A stretch of DNA of 64,000 bases from Rheum nobile. Lineage: Eukaryota > Streptophyta > Magnoliopsida > Caryophyllales > Polygonaceae. Both the position numbers and the translations under genes were made by a program. This document shows, in pieces, positions 1 through 10,913 of this stretch. Under the pieces are notes generated by a model. That model saw only the letters and a list, made by a program, of their open reading frames with translations. It did not search any database and was not told the origin of the DNA. The stretch spans positions 1,488,001 through 1,552,000 of the forward strand of contig WOAB01000761.1 of assembly GCA_027886185.1 (NCBI GenBank). The letters are read 5' to 3'. The first letter of the stretch is position 1. The number at the start of each line of letters is the position of its first letter.

Positions 1-634
1 TCATAGTCGTAGGTGTAGGCCATTCATGAATAGCCTTCACATTCTATTCATCAACTCTCAAGCCGTCTTTGCACACCACATAGCCAAGAAATACCACATG
101 ATCTGAGCAAAAGTGGCACTTCTTTGAGTTGGCATACAACTTCTCTTCCTTAAGAACCTCAAAGACCTTCCTAAGGTGCCCAACATGCTCATGTAGATCA
201 TGGCTATACACTAAGATATCATCAAAGTATAAAACCACGAAGGTACCAAGAAATGGCCTTAGGACATGGTTCATAAGCCTCATAAAAGTGATATGGGAAT
301 TACTGAGACCAAAAGGCATTACTATCCATTCATACAACCCATATTTAGTTTTTAAGGTTGTTTTCCATTCATCGCCTTCTTTCATTGAATCTGATGGTAA
401 CCACTTTAAAGGTCTATCTTTGAGAACACTTGCCCCATGCGACTCATCAAGCATGTCATCTAGCCTAGGGATGGGATGGCGATACTTGATAGTAATGTTG
501 TTCACTGCACGAGAATCAATACACATCCTCCAAGAGCCATCCTTCTTAGGAACTAGGATGACGGGGACTGCACAAAGGGCTAAGGCTTTCCCTCACATAG
601 CCCTTGTCAAGCAAGTCTTGCACTTGACGTTACA
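1..634 (-). pseudogene. G1 second copy: reverse transcriptase core (partial, frameshifted)
   Basis: The minus strand encodes the palm and thumb of a Ty3/gypsy reverse transcriptase. Visible motifs are the MCIDSRAVNN block, the FGLSN block, the catalytic YFDD box (near 218-230) and the FLGYVV block at the left end. It continues the reading of the gag-protease-RT frame at 636-2099 after a frameshift near 527-640. A second lesion alters the stretch that normally carries the first catalytic Asp (SKIDL-type motif): here it reads LKDRPLKWLPSDS, so the domain would be inactive even if the frames were restored. RNase H and integrase of this copy would lie left of the window. Confidence 0.85.
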
Positions 635-635
635 A

Positions 636-2605
636 CTATTTGGTCTCTTCGAGGTTGGCCCTATAGGCAGCCCGATTAGGTAGTGTTGCCCCTGGTATAA
701 AGTCAATTTGATGCTCAATACCTCTTACCGACGACAGTCCACTAGGCACTTCCTCTTGAAAGAGGTCATCAAACTCAAGCAAGAGTTGAGAAATGGCCAT
801 GGGGAGTCCTTCAAGTTCAGGAGAGGAGAGTGAGGTGTTCTTATAGATGAATAAAAGACACACCTCACCCCCTTTGAGAGCTTGAACAACTTCCTTTGGC
901 TTAGCCAAGAGCATATGATTAGAAGCACCCCATTTGCTTCCAATGGCCAGCTTTTTGCCCTTAGCTTGTTGTTTGTTTTGTAGAGACTTCATTTGCTCCC
1001 TAGCCACATGGTGAGCCATAATCTCGTGGGGAGATAAAGGGTGTAGGGTGATTCTCTTGCCATTCATCATGAAAGAATACTCATTAGTCACTCCTTGATG
1101 AATGACACCCCTATCAAATTCCCATGGTCTACCTAGGAGGAGATGGCATGCAGTCATGGGAAGAACATCACACACAACTTCATCCTCATATCCCCCTATA
1201 GTAAACTGAATGATGGCTTGGTCCTTGACCTTAAGAGGAATGTTGGAATTCATCCAACATAATGTGTAGCGTTGAGGGTGGGGAGTGGTAGATAGATAAA
1301 ATCTACTTACCACTTCTTGGTCAATGATGTTGCAACATGACCCACCATCAATAATGACACTACACACTTTCCCCCTAATATTGCACCTTGTGTGAAATAT
1401 GGTTTCACGTTGAGTAGGCACACTAGGACTCTCCAAGGCAATTAAGGCCTTTTTGACCACAAAGCACTCACCCTCGGCTGCCACCACATGAAATTCCTCT
1501 ACCTCCTCTTCCTTTTTAACAACCTCTTCTTGACACTCATCCTCAGACTCATAGTCCCCTAGAGTGTTAAGAAGAACTTGCCTTTTAGAGGGGCAGTCCC
1601 TAGCAAAGTGCTCTCTTCCAAGACACTTAAAGCACTTGAGATCTCTAGCTCGGCTCTCCTCCTCTTTTTGTTGGGGTTGAGGCTGAGGCTGAGCGTCTCT
1701 CCTAGGCTGACTTTGATGGTCATGCCTAGGCTCTAGGCGCCTTGTTGTGGCTTGGGAACCACTAGCACTAGCTGGAGTCCAAGACCGTGAACTTGCCACT
1801 TGAGGGCGCCTTTGAGGAAGGTTCTTGTATACATGGTTAGTGTAATGAAGAACCTCTTCAATGGGCGTCCCACACACAAAGTGTTGCATGTTCACCACAG
1901 TCTTAAGGTCCGGATTCAAGCTATTGATGAACTTAGAAATAAGGTAGCCCTCGGGGAATCTAAGTCGAGATCTAAAGACAAAAATCCTTAGCTCCTTGTA
2001 GAATTCATCTAGGGTCCTACTTCCTTGTCTCAATTGCTCAAGTCTAGCATGGACTCTCTCCGTATAATCATCCGGTACCGGTACCAATCGATTTCTCAAT
2101 GCATTTTTAAGCTCTTCCCAAGTCTCAATTTGAGGATAGCCTCTAAAGTTCCTTTCCTCTTTAACCTCAAGCCACCAATGATAAGGAAAATCTACAAACT
2201 TAATGGAAGCAATAGCTACTCTTTGTGTGTGTCAGAGTAGTGATAAAACTCAAAAATTTGTTCAGTTTTTTGCTCCCAATCTAAGTAAGTTTCCACCTCA
2301 CATGTACCTCCAAATGGCTGAACTTCAAGCATGATGCCATGGTGATGGGGTCTGTCTTGGGCCTCGCCATAATCCTCTTCAAAAGCCACCCGTTGAGCTT
2401 GGTAGGGCAGCGTTGGCGCTTGTAAGTTGCCACGGCCAAAGCCTCGGCCCGGCATGTTCCTCCTCGACAGCAAGGGAGGCGTGGGGTTCCTTGGAGGATA
2501 GTCATCATGTTCAACTTGTTGAGGTCCTCTTGCTCCCAAATCTTGCCCTTCTCTAGTTGTGGACACAAGTGGGACGTGGGATGAGGAGGTGTCATGGATG
2601 GACAA
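636..2605 (-). pseudogene. G1 second copy: gag, protease and start of RT
   Basis: Two overlapping minus frames cover one polyprotein. Frame 2605-2216 holds the gag N-terminus (basic GRGFGRGN segment, then the FGGTCEVETYLDWE block typical of plant gypsy gag). A frameshift near 2200 leads into a 487-codon frame, 2099-636: remainder of gag (LEQLRQGSRTLDEFYKE), a proline/glutamine-rich linker, an intact CCHC knuckle (CFKCLGREHFARDC, about 1590-1635), an acidic linker, an aspartic protease with IIDGGS in place of DSG (about 1345), and the region leading into RT (LPPGL-like, GIEHQIDF). Gag packages RNA, the protease cuts the polyprotein. The first copy (9552-10913) matches it closely. The start codon of the N-terminal part is uncertain. 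Confidence 0.85.
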
Positions 2606-3882
2606 CCGTGAGAGCTATTGGGAAAAGGCTCCAGAAGCGCCTCCTTCTATATGGTAGGAGTTGGATGGGCCTCCTAGCTCTTGAGCTCCACTCAGCCGCA
2701 AGCCACCTTGGGATTACTCACACCTGGCCTCCATATTCCTCATGAATGCAGCTTGCTCCTCTCTCAAGGCTTGAATCTGCTAGCGGACCCTTTCATCCTT
2801 GGTTGTTTGGATGGTTGGGAGGAGGGTCTCCATGGTAATAGGGGAGCCAAATGGAGTGCCTTCATTGGAGGGACCTTTGTTCTTGTCTTTGCCATCCATT
2901 TGCAGTTCCTTGACAATAAGACTCAACAAACAACAACCAAACACAAAAGTTCCCAAAAATACAAGACTTTATCAATAGAACCTAATGTAGTAAGAGCTTA
3001 AAACCTTGATTCAAGAGTAAAGATTTTCACCCAAGCAAGCACTCATATGTAGACTCAACTTAAAGACAAAAGAAACACGCAAACACGCCACAAATGAACC
3101 TGAAGTACTTGTGCAAAAACTAAGTCAAGCAACATCAAAGAAGCTACTAAACTCACTTGCTTATACAAATATTACACTTGTTCCAAAAATTACAAAATTT
3201 CCAATGTCCAATGCATCCAAACTTCAAGCTTTTTTTTTCAAGTTGTTGAATCACTTCTTCTATGGCCTTCCCTTTTGTTACTAGGCCGGGTATTTCTGAT
3301 TTCAACCACTTTTTTCCTTGAATATTTTTTTTTTTACTAAAGACGTCCAAATGCACAAATAAGAAGCAACAAAAATTACAAAATGGAGCAAGGAGCCTTT
3401 CCCGTTACTCTAACGTTGAGGATGTAGCTTATGCACAAGAGACAATATATTCAGCTATGGAATGCAGCCAAAGACTGAAATAAATAAAATAAGCATGGCC
3501 AACAATTACACTAAAAGGTAGGGACATGTTTTTTACTCAGCCAAACAATAATTCAAACTGGACGTGTGAAACTAAGTTTGTTCAGATGCTCCCTAGAATA
3601 TAGGATCTGAAAACATAATTGGTTTCTCCTTCAACCTGCGTTTCTCTTCAGTTTTTGGCAGCCAAAACTCGACTCAAACAACCGACAATCAACAAGGACT
3701 CGATGCAAGACAACAAGGAAAAACGCTAGGCAAGGCAAAAGAAAACAACAACAAAGGCAAACAACACAAGACACAAACAACAAAGGATCAACGTTTACAG
3801 ATTTTTAGGGCATGAATCTAGGCTTGCAAACCTGAAAATCTAAAGCCTTTAAACCAAAGTTTCGAGCAATTACCTTACGTAA
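2606..3882 (-). other. G1 second copy: untranslated leader
   Basis: About 1.3 kb without a supported gene, between the primer-binding site and gag. It aligns along its length with the leader of the first copy (about 10914-12337). It is rich in A and CAA on the plus strand, with T runs at 3227-3237 and 3326-3336. Confidence 0.7.
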
Positions 3883-3893
3883 CTCTGATACCA
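3883..3893 (-). promoter_or_regulatory. Primer-binding site, tRNA-iMet type
   Basis: The minus strand reads TGGTATCAGAG, matching the plant initiator tRNA-Met 3' end, two bases after the LTR's terminal CA. It fixes both the LTR boundary and the element's orientation. The first copy has the same site at 12338-12348. Confidence 0.85.
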
Positions 3894-3895
3894 CG

Positions 3896-4614
3896 TGATA
3901 GAGGCAAGGATCGAAGGGGCTTCGGTGCAAGGAAATCTCTCTTCAAGTCTCCAAAGGCAAGGCTCCACGGCAGGACACTTTGGTCGGCGCAAGAAGTCTC
4001 CAAGGCAGTAATGGTGGCGGATCTAATGGATTGATTTAGAGTGATGAAGTTTACGTGAAAATGGAGGTGAAGATGGCGGATTCAAGGGTGGATAGGGCTC
4101 TACTCGACTAGATACAACACACCAACGAAGAAGGCAAGGCTGGTTGATCTTTGAGATGTAACGCACTCAAGGAACCACGAAAGGAAACTCGATCTCACGC
4201 ACGAGTAAGGAGAAGAAGAGAGAGCTTTCTCAAAAACCAAATAACTGTATTTTCAATCTGATTCAACGTATTCTGGTAATGACAACCAATGCAGCCTCAT
4301 AAGGCAAGGGAACCTCGGCAAAGAACAAACACTTGCGGCCCATTAATGCCCATTAGTCCTAACTTAGGCTAAAAACGTAAAGACTGGAAAATTACACTTA
4401 AACCAAGTCTAAGAATGTCATAAACTGCCATGAAATAACAAAACATTATTCACGCGCCCAGGCTCAGACCCTCGTGATTGAGCCAGGTGGAAGCTCTTCA
4501 TCTTGGTCTTGGCTCGGAATGGCGTCAAGGGCTTCACTAGGATCTTCTTGGACACTTGCGCTATCATGGTCGTCTAGACTCTCTTAGCTCTCTTGATGGG
4601 ACTTGGTCATATCA
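3896..4614 (-). repeat. G1 LTR shared by two tandem copies
   Basis: A 719-bp LTR, TGATATGACC at its minus-strand start (4614) and ...TATCA at its end (3896). A purine tract and the integrase stop lie immediately before it, so it is the 3' LTR of the first copy; a primer-binding site follows it, so it is also the 5' LTR of the second. Compared with the 824-bp LTR at 12351-13174 it lacks about 105 bp near 4460-4475. Confidence 0.88.
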
Positions 4615-4627
4615 TCCTCCCTCTCTT
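4615..4627 (-). promoter_or_regulatory. G1 polypurine tract
   Basis: The minus strand reads AAGAGAGGGAGGA directly before the LTR start: the plus-strand DNA priming site for reverse transcription. The integrase stop codon overlaps its upstream edge. Confidence 0.8.
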
Positions 4628-6172
4628 AAAAGGGATTCAACCTCGAATCCAGCTCGTCAAGGTCTGCATCTTCCTCTAACAACAAAGGAACCAAATCAGC
4701 CACATTGAAGACATCATGAACTCCATAGGATGGAGGCAACTCGAGCTTATAATAAGCATTGTCATTGATCTTCTCAAGCACTTGGAATGGACCATCTTCT
4801 CTTGATTTCAGCTTGGAGTTGCGAAGTGATGGGAAATGCTCCTTCCTCAAGTGCACCCAAACTAGATCTCCAGGTTCAAAAAGCACATCTTTGTGACCCT
4901 TGTCAGCTTGTCTCTTGTATTGCATTGTCCTCCTCTCAAGTTCCAGCCGGGTCACTTCATGCAACTTTTGGATCTTTAAAGTTGGTCAGCACTCTCTTTG
5001 TCCTTGATGGCATATGGCAAGAGCTCAAGTGGCGTTTTTGGGTAGAGGACCCCTTAAATAAGGAAACTCGATCTCAAGCACTTGGAATGGACCATCTCCT
5101 CTTGATTTCAGAACCCCTTAAATAAGAACCCCTTAAATAAGGAAACTCGATCTCAAGCACTTGGAATGGACCATCTCCTCTTGATTTCAGCTTGGAGTTG
5201 CGAAGTGATGGGAAACGCTCCTTCCTCAAGTGCACCCAAACTAGATCTCTAGGTTCAAAAAGCATATCTTTGTGACCCTTGTCAGCTTGTCTCTTGTATT
5301 GCATTGTCCTCCTCTCAAGTTCCAGCCGGGTCACTTCATGCAACTTTTGGATCTTTAAAGCTTAGTCAGCACCCTCTTTGCTCTCTTTTTCCTTGATGTC
5401 ATATGGCAAGAGCTCAAGTGGCGTTTTTGGGTAGAGGACGTACACCACTTCAAATGGAGTCATCTTGGTAGCCATATGGACCGACCTATTGTAGGCAAAC
5501 TCAATGAAGGAGAGGCATTCTTCCCACCTGCGCAAGTTAGTTTGAAATATAGATCCAAGCAAAGCACCAAGGGTACGATTGACTACCTTAGTTTGTCCAT
5601 CCGTTTGAGGATGACAAGTAGTGGAGAATAGAAGCTTTGTCACAAGCTTGGCCCATAGTGTCTTCCAAAAGTAGCTTAGGAACTTCACATCTCGATCTTA
5701 AATAATAGACCTAGGAATTCCATGCAATCTCACAACTTGATCAAAGAATAGGTTAGCAACATGAGATGCATCATCAGTTTTATGGCATGTAATGAAATGA
5801 GCCATTTTAGAGAACCTATCTACTACAACAAAGATGGAGTCCCTCCCTCTCTTAGACCTTGGTAAACCCAAAACAAAGTCCATGGAAATGTCTTCCCAAG
5901 AGACCTGAGGTATAGGTAAAGGAGTATATAGACCATGAGGTTGGACCTTAGACTTAGCACGCATGCAAGTAGTACATGAGGCACAAAATTTCTCTACAGC
6001 CCTAAGCATGCGTGGCCAATACAAATGTTCTCTAAGAGTATGCATGGTCTTAAGGACCCCAAAATGTCCCATTAGCCCCCCCCCCCCCCCCATGAGCTTC
6101 TTGCACTAAATTTCTCCTAGAAGAACCCATAGGAATGCACAACTTATGACCCTTAAATAAGAACCCCTTATC
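4626..6172 (-). pseudogene. G1 first copy: integrase, with internal duplication
   Basis: Minus-strand fragments read in order: an N-terminal zinc-binding region (HTLREHLYWP, C-X2-C in CASCTTC), the catalytic core with DFVLGLPRSKRG and VVDRFSKMAHF (first Asp region) in 6093-5698, TTCHPQTDGQT and the third-acidic-residue region in 5688-5362, then the GDLVWVHLRKE C-terminal domain. A stop separates the first two pieces near 5695. The C-terminal domain occurs twice (5343-5074 and 4964-4626), the first copy ending in scrambled sequence. A run of about 15 C at 6077-6092 falls in the zinc-binding region and probably shifts the frame. RT and RNase H, expected further right, are missing and replaced by Tat-like DNA from about 6172. 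Confidence 0.85.
4750..5430 (-). repeat. Tandem duplication with mosaic filler in the G1 integrase end
   Basis: The segment about 4775-5045 recurs at about 5160-5437. Between them lie two copies of a 35-base integrase piece, each preceded by CCCTTAAATAAG (also found at 6150-6161, in the element's own integrase start) and GAAACTCGATCTCA (also at 4184-4197, in the LTR). The join is therefore a patchwork of short pieces from elsewhere in the same element. Confidence 0.8.
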
Positions 6173-6616
6173 ACACCGCCTGCCTTATACAAAACATAAG
6201 GTACGACACCTTATTACATTCACGTAATAGAAACATATTGCTTACCTCCCCGGCATAAAGTCATGACTAACACATACACAAACATTTATAGGCCTGTTTT
6301 ACACACATACATACGGGGAGCCCCACTCGATGGAGCACACGGGCGAAACCGACACACCAAACACAAAACGTTATCGACAATCCCCTTGGATGTCTGACGA
6401 CATGTACGAAACAAGCAAACGTACGATCTTATATGTAAAGACAAATTGCATTGAATAAAAACACGAGCATTTTTATACAAAATACGCGACCCGCGATGGT
6501 GGACAGGTTGCCAAAACATATTGTCTGCCTATACATCTGTAGGACTTCATCAAGCATTCACTTAAAAACATTATGCGACCCGCGATGATGGACAGGTCGC
6601 CAAAAATACCATATGT

Positions 6617-8589
6617 CTAAACCCACGCACAAGTGGGACAACGAGTCAAACTACGCAAGAAAAACAAATCAGGCATCGGGGACAACGGCCTTACCTTCGA
6701 CAAGGCTGGCTCCAGAGAGGTTACACCATCAGTCGGCTTGACATCGCCAGAATGGGCCTCGTCCTTGCCAGCGTCCTCATCCATGGCCTCCTCTCCGACG
6801 CCAGCCAAGCGAAACATCTCCTGACCAGGATTTCCCTTCGGAAACATGGAGTCCAGAGTCTCCTTTTCTGCCTTCAAGTCCCAGAGCTCATGCTTGCCTT
6901 CATCGAACTCTTCGATCATCTCGACACGCGACTTCAGTGCATAAAAAGCACCGACATCGCCTGCGATCTGACCAGCAGCAATCCGAGCCTGCTTCACCTC
7001 TTCCTCAATGCATGATCGGCTCTCCTCAAACTCTTTCCGATTCGCAACCAACTCCTCTTGGCAACTCTGTAACTCCCTTGTAAGGCAACGCTCAGTCTCA
7101 CGACAACGGCTCTCCGCTCCCTCTAGTTTGGTCCTCAAGGACGCAAGGTCGGACTCTGTCCTAGCAGCCCTTTCCTCAGCCTTGACGACCATTGTCTTGA
7201 CACCAGAATAGGCCCCCAAGAGATACTGGAAAGTTTGAAATCTCACACGACAATGCAACACATAGTCAGAAGACATGGCCAAACGAAAGAAAAAGAGAAA
7301 AAGCACAAACAGAGGGCAACTCACCCTCCACGCGGAGCATCCCGCTTCACCAATGCAGTCCAAAGGGGAAGCATCATCGACTTCCGATTTCAAAGTCGGA
7401 TCCTGAGCACGGAAGAGATCGGAAATTGATTGACCGACTGTGCCAATCTTGCCGATCCCTTTGGCAGTTGCCTCCTTCTTCCTAGGGATCTCCTCCACTT
7501 TGACATCATCAGACTGAACATCCGCCTTCCTCTTAGAACCAACTTTGGCTGGAAGCGCCGAGTCCGCCGGAACAGACTTACTCGACACGGCTTTGGCCGC
7601 CGCCTTCATTTGCTCAATCAAACCTTTCCCAGATGTTCCCTTTAAACGAGCACTCGCTCGACCACCAGGGGAAGCTGGCATGACAAGACGGAGCAAAAAT
7701 CTTAAAACACACGACAAAGTGAAAAAGAACAGAAAGAATTCTCAGGGTCGAGAGCTCACCCTTGGCACGAGATGATGAGACAGTCGACATGACTTCTTGA
7801 CCAGAAGGAGGTGCTGACAATAGGTTGACGTTGGTAAAACTCCTCTCCGACCTTCGATCACCCAGGACAATCTTGGACAGACCTTCCGACCGAGCGCTCA
7901 CCTCCAAATCTTCTGGCTCAGGAACTACGAAAAAGAAAAGTTAAAGAAAATAGTTAAGACACATAAACAAACAAAAAAGAAGACAAATACATACTCTTAA
8001 CTCGCCACTCCGTCAACAGGAACGAACATTCTCCCCCCTTCTCCAGAGAATAACGTTCGACAAAGAAGAACTTCGACCCCCATCCGCGGTCGTTGACATC
8101 AAGATTCTGCACCAAAGGCTTCCGACCATGTCGGATACGTAACTGAACACGAGAGGAACTCTTCGACCCTAAGAAATAGTTGTACCATAAAGCATCAAAA
8201 TCAAAACCAGCCCCAGATCGGATGTTTACAAGGTCCAAGACCCTGAGAACCCTCCACGCTTGTGGCATCACCTGACACGGCGCCAACGCTAGAGCAGCCA
8301 AGAAATCCCTAACGAGGGGAGAGAAAGGAAACTTATGTCCTATCCGAAACGGATATACATAGAAACAAACCCATCCTTCATATCGAGCATCGACCCTCTC
8401 ATCCGGGTGAGGGAGCCTGGCGACCGCCTCCGGCGGAAAGCCTCCAACTTGAAGAATTTGCTCCAACTCCGCCTAGGACATGGTGCTTGTCTGAGCGTCC
8501 GATTCTTTCAGAATGAAGAGGGGAGGAGCTCCGCCCTCGCGCGAATCAGAGAGAGTCTTCGACGACTCGGGAGCTTCGCTAGAAACCAT
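6617..8589 (-). pseudogene. Antisense spliced ORF with gypsy-type 'Transposase_28'-like domain
   Basis: Minus-strand four-exon gene model: exon 1 8589-7995, exon 2 7924-7760, exon 3 7674-7325, exon 4 7225-6617. The introns (70, 85 and 99 bp) start GTATGT, GTGAGC and GTGAGT and end TAG, CAG and CAG, and each join keeps the frame. Exon 1 holds the conserved YPFRIGHKFPFSPLVRDFL stretch and WGSKFFFVERY, resembling the 'putative gypsy type transposon' family (PF04195), whose biochemical role is unknown. Exon 3 is basic and lysine-rich (KRKAD), suggesting nuclear targeting; exon 4 is a charged coiled coil of about 120 residues. The ATG at 8589 is followed by an in-frame TAG at 8475-8473, so this copy is probably dead unless translation starts later. 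It lies antisense to the element that carries it. Exon 4 may have a further donor (GTAAGG) near its end. Confidence 0.7.
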
Positions 8590-8860
8590 TTCAAGAACGG
8601 AAAAAGAAGGAAATCGAAAAGCTATGGCTAAAGAGGCTGAAAGACTTACCAAAGAAGCTTGCGAGAGAAGATGAAGTGAAGTCTAATCGCTCCCCTCTGC
8701 TCCGAATTTATGGAGGGAAATGATGGTCTATAGAGGAGTCGCATCGTGCTCCGATCTTGCGCCACGTAGCCCTGGGCAACTGCGTAAAAAAAGGATGGTA
8801 AAGATCGTGTATGGAGAAGTTGCCTCGGATTCCGCTTACTTGCCTAAACCGCAAGCCCAA

Positions 8861-8876
8861 GGCAACTTGGGGCTAT
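8861..8876 (+). promoter_or_regulatory. Tat-like polypurine tract
   Basis: GGCAACTTGGGGCTAT directly before the LTR's TGTTG. The AACTTGGGG(G) form is common before the 3' LTR of plant Tat-lineage elements; it sets the plus orientation. Confidence 0.7.
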
Positions 8877-9551
8877 TGTTGGGCCTGACGTCCCCTGGGA
8901 AGGTGGATCGAGCAAGACAAGCCCAGGCCTACGACGGATCGGAAGAACAGAAGAGAAACCCAGAGCAGGCGACGAGGCTTCTCTAGTCGAACATCCTCCG
9001 ACAAGATCGCGAAGATCCCGCCAAGCATTAAATGCCAGGATTGATCAACGGCCACAACATTTACACAACACCATAATAGCAGCAATTAGTGACAGAATCT
9101 CCGTAATTAAATCCCGGCGTTGAAGATAAGGATGGGATCGAAATATAACGGTCAGAGGCACGAAGAACTTACCATATATGGACGAAGAAGAAGATAAGAG
9201 GGGGACGGATACAAGCACGTTACACACTCAAGCATTCTCGTTCAGAAACAAAACCGAACAACACTTTCACTGCCCGTCTAGCTCTCCAGCAATCACCCCC
9301 GCTTATTCGCCACCGGTCGCAACCTAAGAATTACCGGTCGAATCCAATAAGATCACTCTGCCTTATTACGATAAGTTGTATCTAGATTCAATCCGATCAA
9401 TATATTATCTAATAAAATCATTTCGCTATTCTGCATTTGCTCTTTGCTTGTCTATTATCTATTTGGTTTGGATTGTTTTCTATCACCCGATCGACTAGTT
9501 ACCCCGTCTAAGGCGATTTAGGTCATCCGATCTTTTCACCCCAAAACAACA
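8877..9551 (+). repeat. Tat-like 3' LTR
   Basis: A 675-bp LTR bounded by TGTTG (8877) and CAACA (9551), with G1 protease sequence starting at 9552. No second copy is in the window to compare it with. Confidence 0.75.
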
Positions 9552-10913
9552 CCCCAATCAAATTGCCATGGTCTACCTAGGAGGAGATGGCATGCAGTCA
9601 TGGGAAGAACATCACACACAACTTCATCCTCATATCCCCCTATAGTAAACTGAATGATGGCTTGGTCCTTGACCTTAAGAGGAGTGTTGGAATTCATCCA
9701 ACATAATGTGTAGCGTTGAGGGTGGGGAGTGGTAGATAGATAAAATCTACTTACCACTTCTTGGTCAATGATGTTGCAACATGACCCACCATCAATAATG
9801 ACACTACACACTTTCCCCCTAATGTTGCACCTTGTGTAAAATATGGTTTCACGTTGAGTAGGCACACTAGGACTCTCTGAGGCAATTAAGGCCTTTTTGA
9901 CCATAAAGCACTCACCATCGGCTGCCACCACATGAAATTACTCTACCTCCCCTTCCTTTTTAACAACCTCTTCTTGACACTCATCCTCAGACTCATAGTC
10001 CCCTAGAGTGTTAAGAAGAACTTGCCTTTTAGAGGGGTAGTCCCTAGCAAAGAGCCCTCTTCCAAGACACTTAAAGCACTAGAGATCTCTAGCTCGGTTC
10101 TCCTCCTCTTTTTGTTGGGGTTGAGGCTGAGGCTGAGCATCTCTCCTAGGCTGACTTTGATGGTCATGCCTAGGCTCTAGGCGCCTTGGTGTGGCTTGGG
10201 AACTACTAGCACTAGCTGGAGTCCAAGACCGTGAACTTGCCACTTGAGGGCGCCTTTGAGGAAGGTTCTTGTATACATGGTTAGTGTAATGAAGAACCTC
10301 TTCAATGGGCATCCCACACACAAAGTGTTGCATGTTCACCACAGTCTTAAGGTCCGAATTCAAGCTATTGATGAACTTAGAAATAAGGTAGCCCTCTGGG
10401 AATCTAAGTCGAGATCTAAAGACCAAAGTCCTTAGCTCCTTGTAGAATTCATCTGGGGTCCTACTTCCTTGTCTCAATTGCTCAAGTCTAGCATGGACTC
10501 TCTCCGTATCATCATTCGGTATCGGTACCAACCGATTTCTCAATGCATTTTTAAGCTCTTCCCAAGTCTCAATTTGAGGATAGCCTCTAAAGTTCCTTTC
10601 CTCTTTAACCTCAAGCCACCAATGATAAGCAAAATCTACAAACTTAATGGAAGCAATAGCTACTCTTTGTGTCAGAGTAGTGATAAAACTCAAAAAATTG
10701 TTCAGTTTTTTTCTCCCAATCTAAGTAAGTTTCTATCTCACATGTACCTCCAAATGGCTGAACTTCAAGCTTGATGCCATGGTGACGGGGTCTATCATGG
10801 GCCTCGCCATAATCCTCTTCAAAAGCCACCCGTTGAGCTTTGTAGGGAAGCGTTGGCGCTTGTAAGTTGCCACGGCCAAATCCTCGGCCCGACATGTTCC
10901 TCCTCAACAGCAA
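9552..10913 (-). pseudogene. G1 first copy: gag and start of protease
   Basis: Minus-strand gag-protease close to the second copy at 636-2605. The 10913-10644 frame has the gag N-terminus (GRGFGRGN, FGGTCEIETYLDWE); 10693-10079 has gag proper (WEELKNALRNRL, LEQLRQGSRTPDEFYKE) and the QPQPQPQQ linker, then a stop at 10081-10079. The zinc knuckle just after it is damaged (GREHFARDC is replaced by GRGLFARDY). Frame 9931-9552 holds the protease with IIDGGS. The coding region is cut off at 9552, where the Tat-like LTR joins; the rest of protease and all of RT are missing. A TAA interrupts the linker near 9940. Confidence 0.85.

Larger units (their letters stand above)
6172..9551 (+). mobile_element. 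3' end of a Tat-like Ty3/gypsy element
   Basis: A plus-strand 3' LTR (8877-9551) preceded by a purine-rich tract, with a long antisense spliced ORF upstream. This layout, an extra antisense ORF between pol and the 3' LTR, is known from the plant Tat lineage (Ogre/Retand relatives). Pol, gag and the 5' LTR are absent, so the left edge, placed near 6172 where integrase similarity stops, is a truncation. On the right the LTR joins G1 protease sequence. The 6172-6616 segment is non-coding and contains a short direct repeat (around 6483-6514 and 6573-6604). Confidence 0.72.

Noticed and set aside
2681..3001. Plus-strand ORF of about 106 codons
   Set aside because: It lies in the G1 leader, has no domain, and the equivalent in the sister copy is disrupted.
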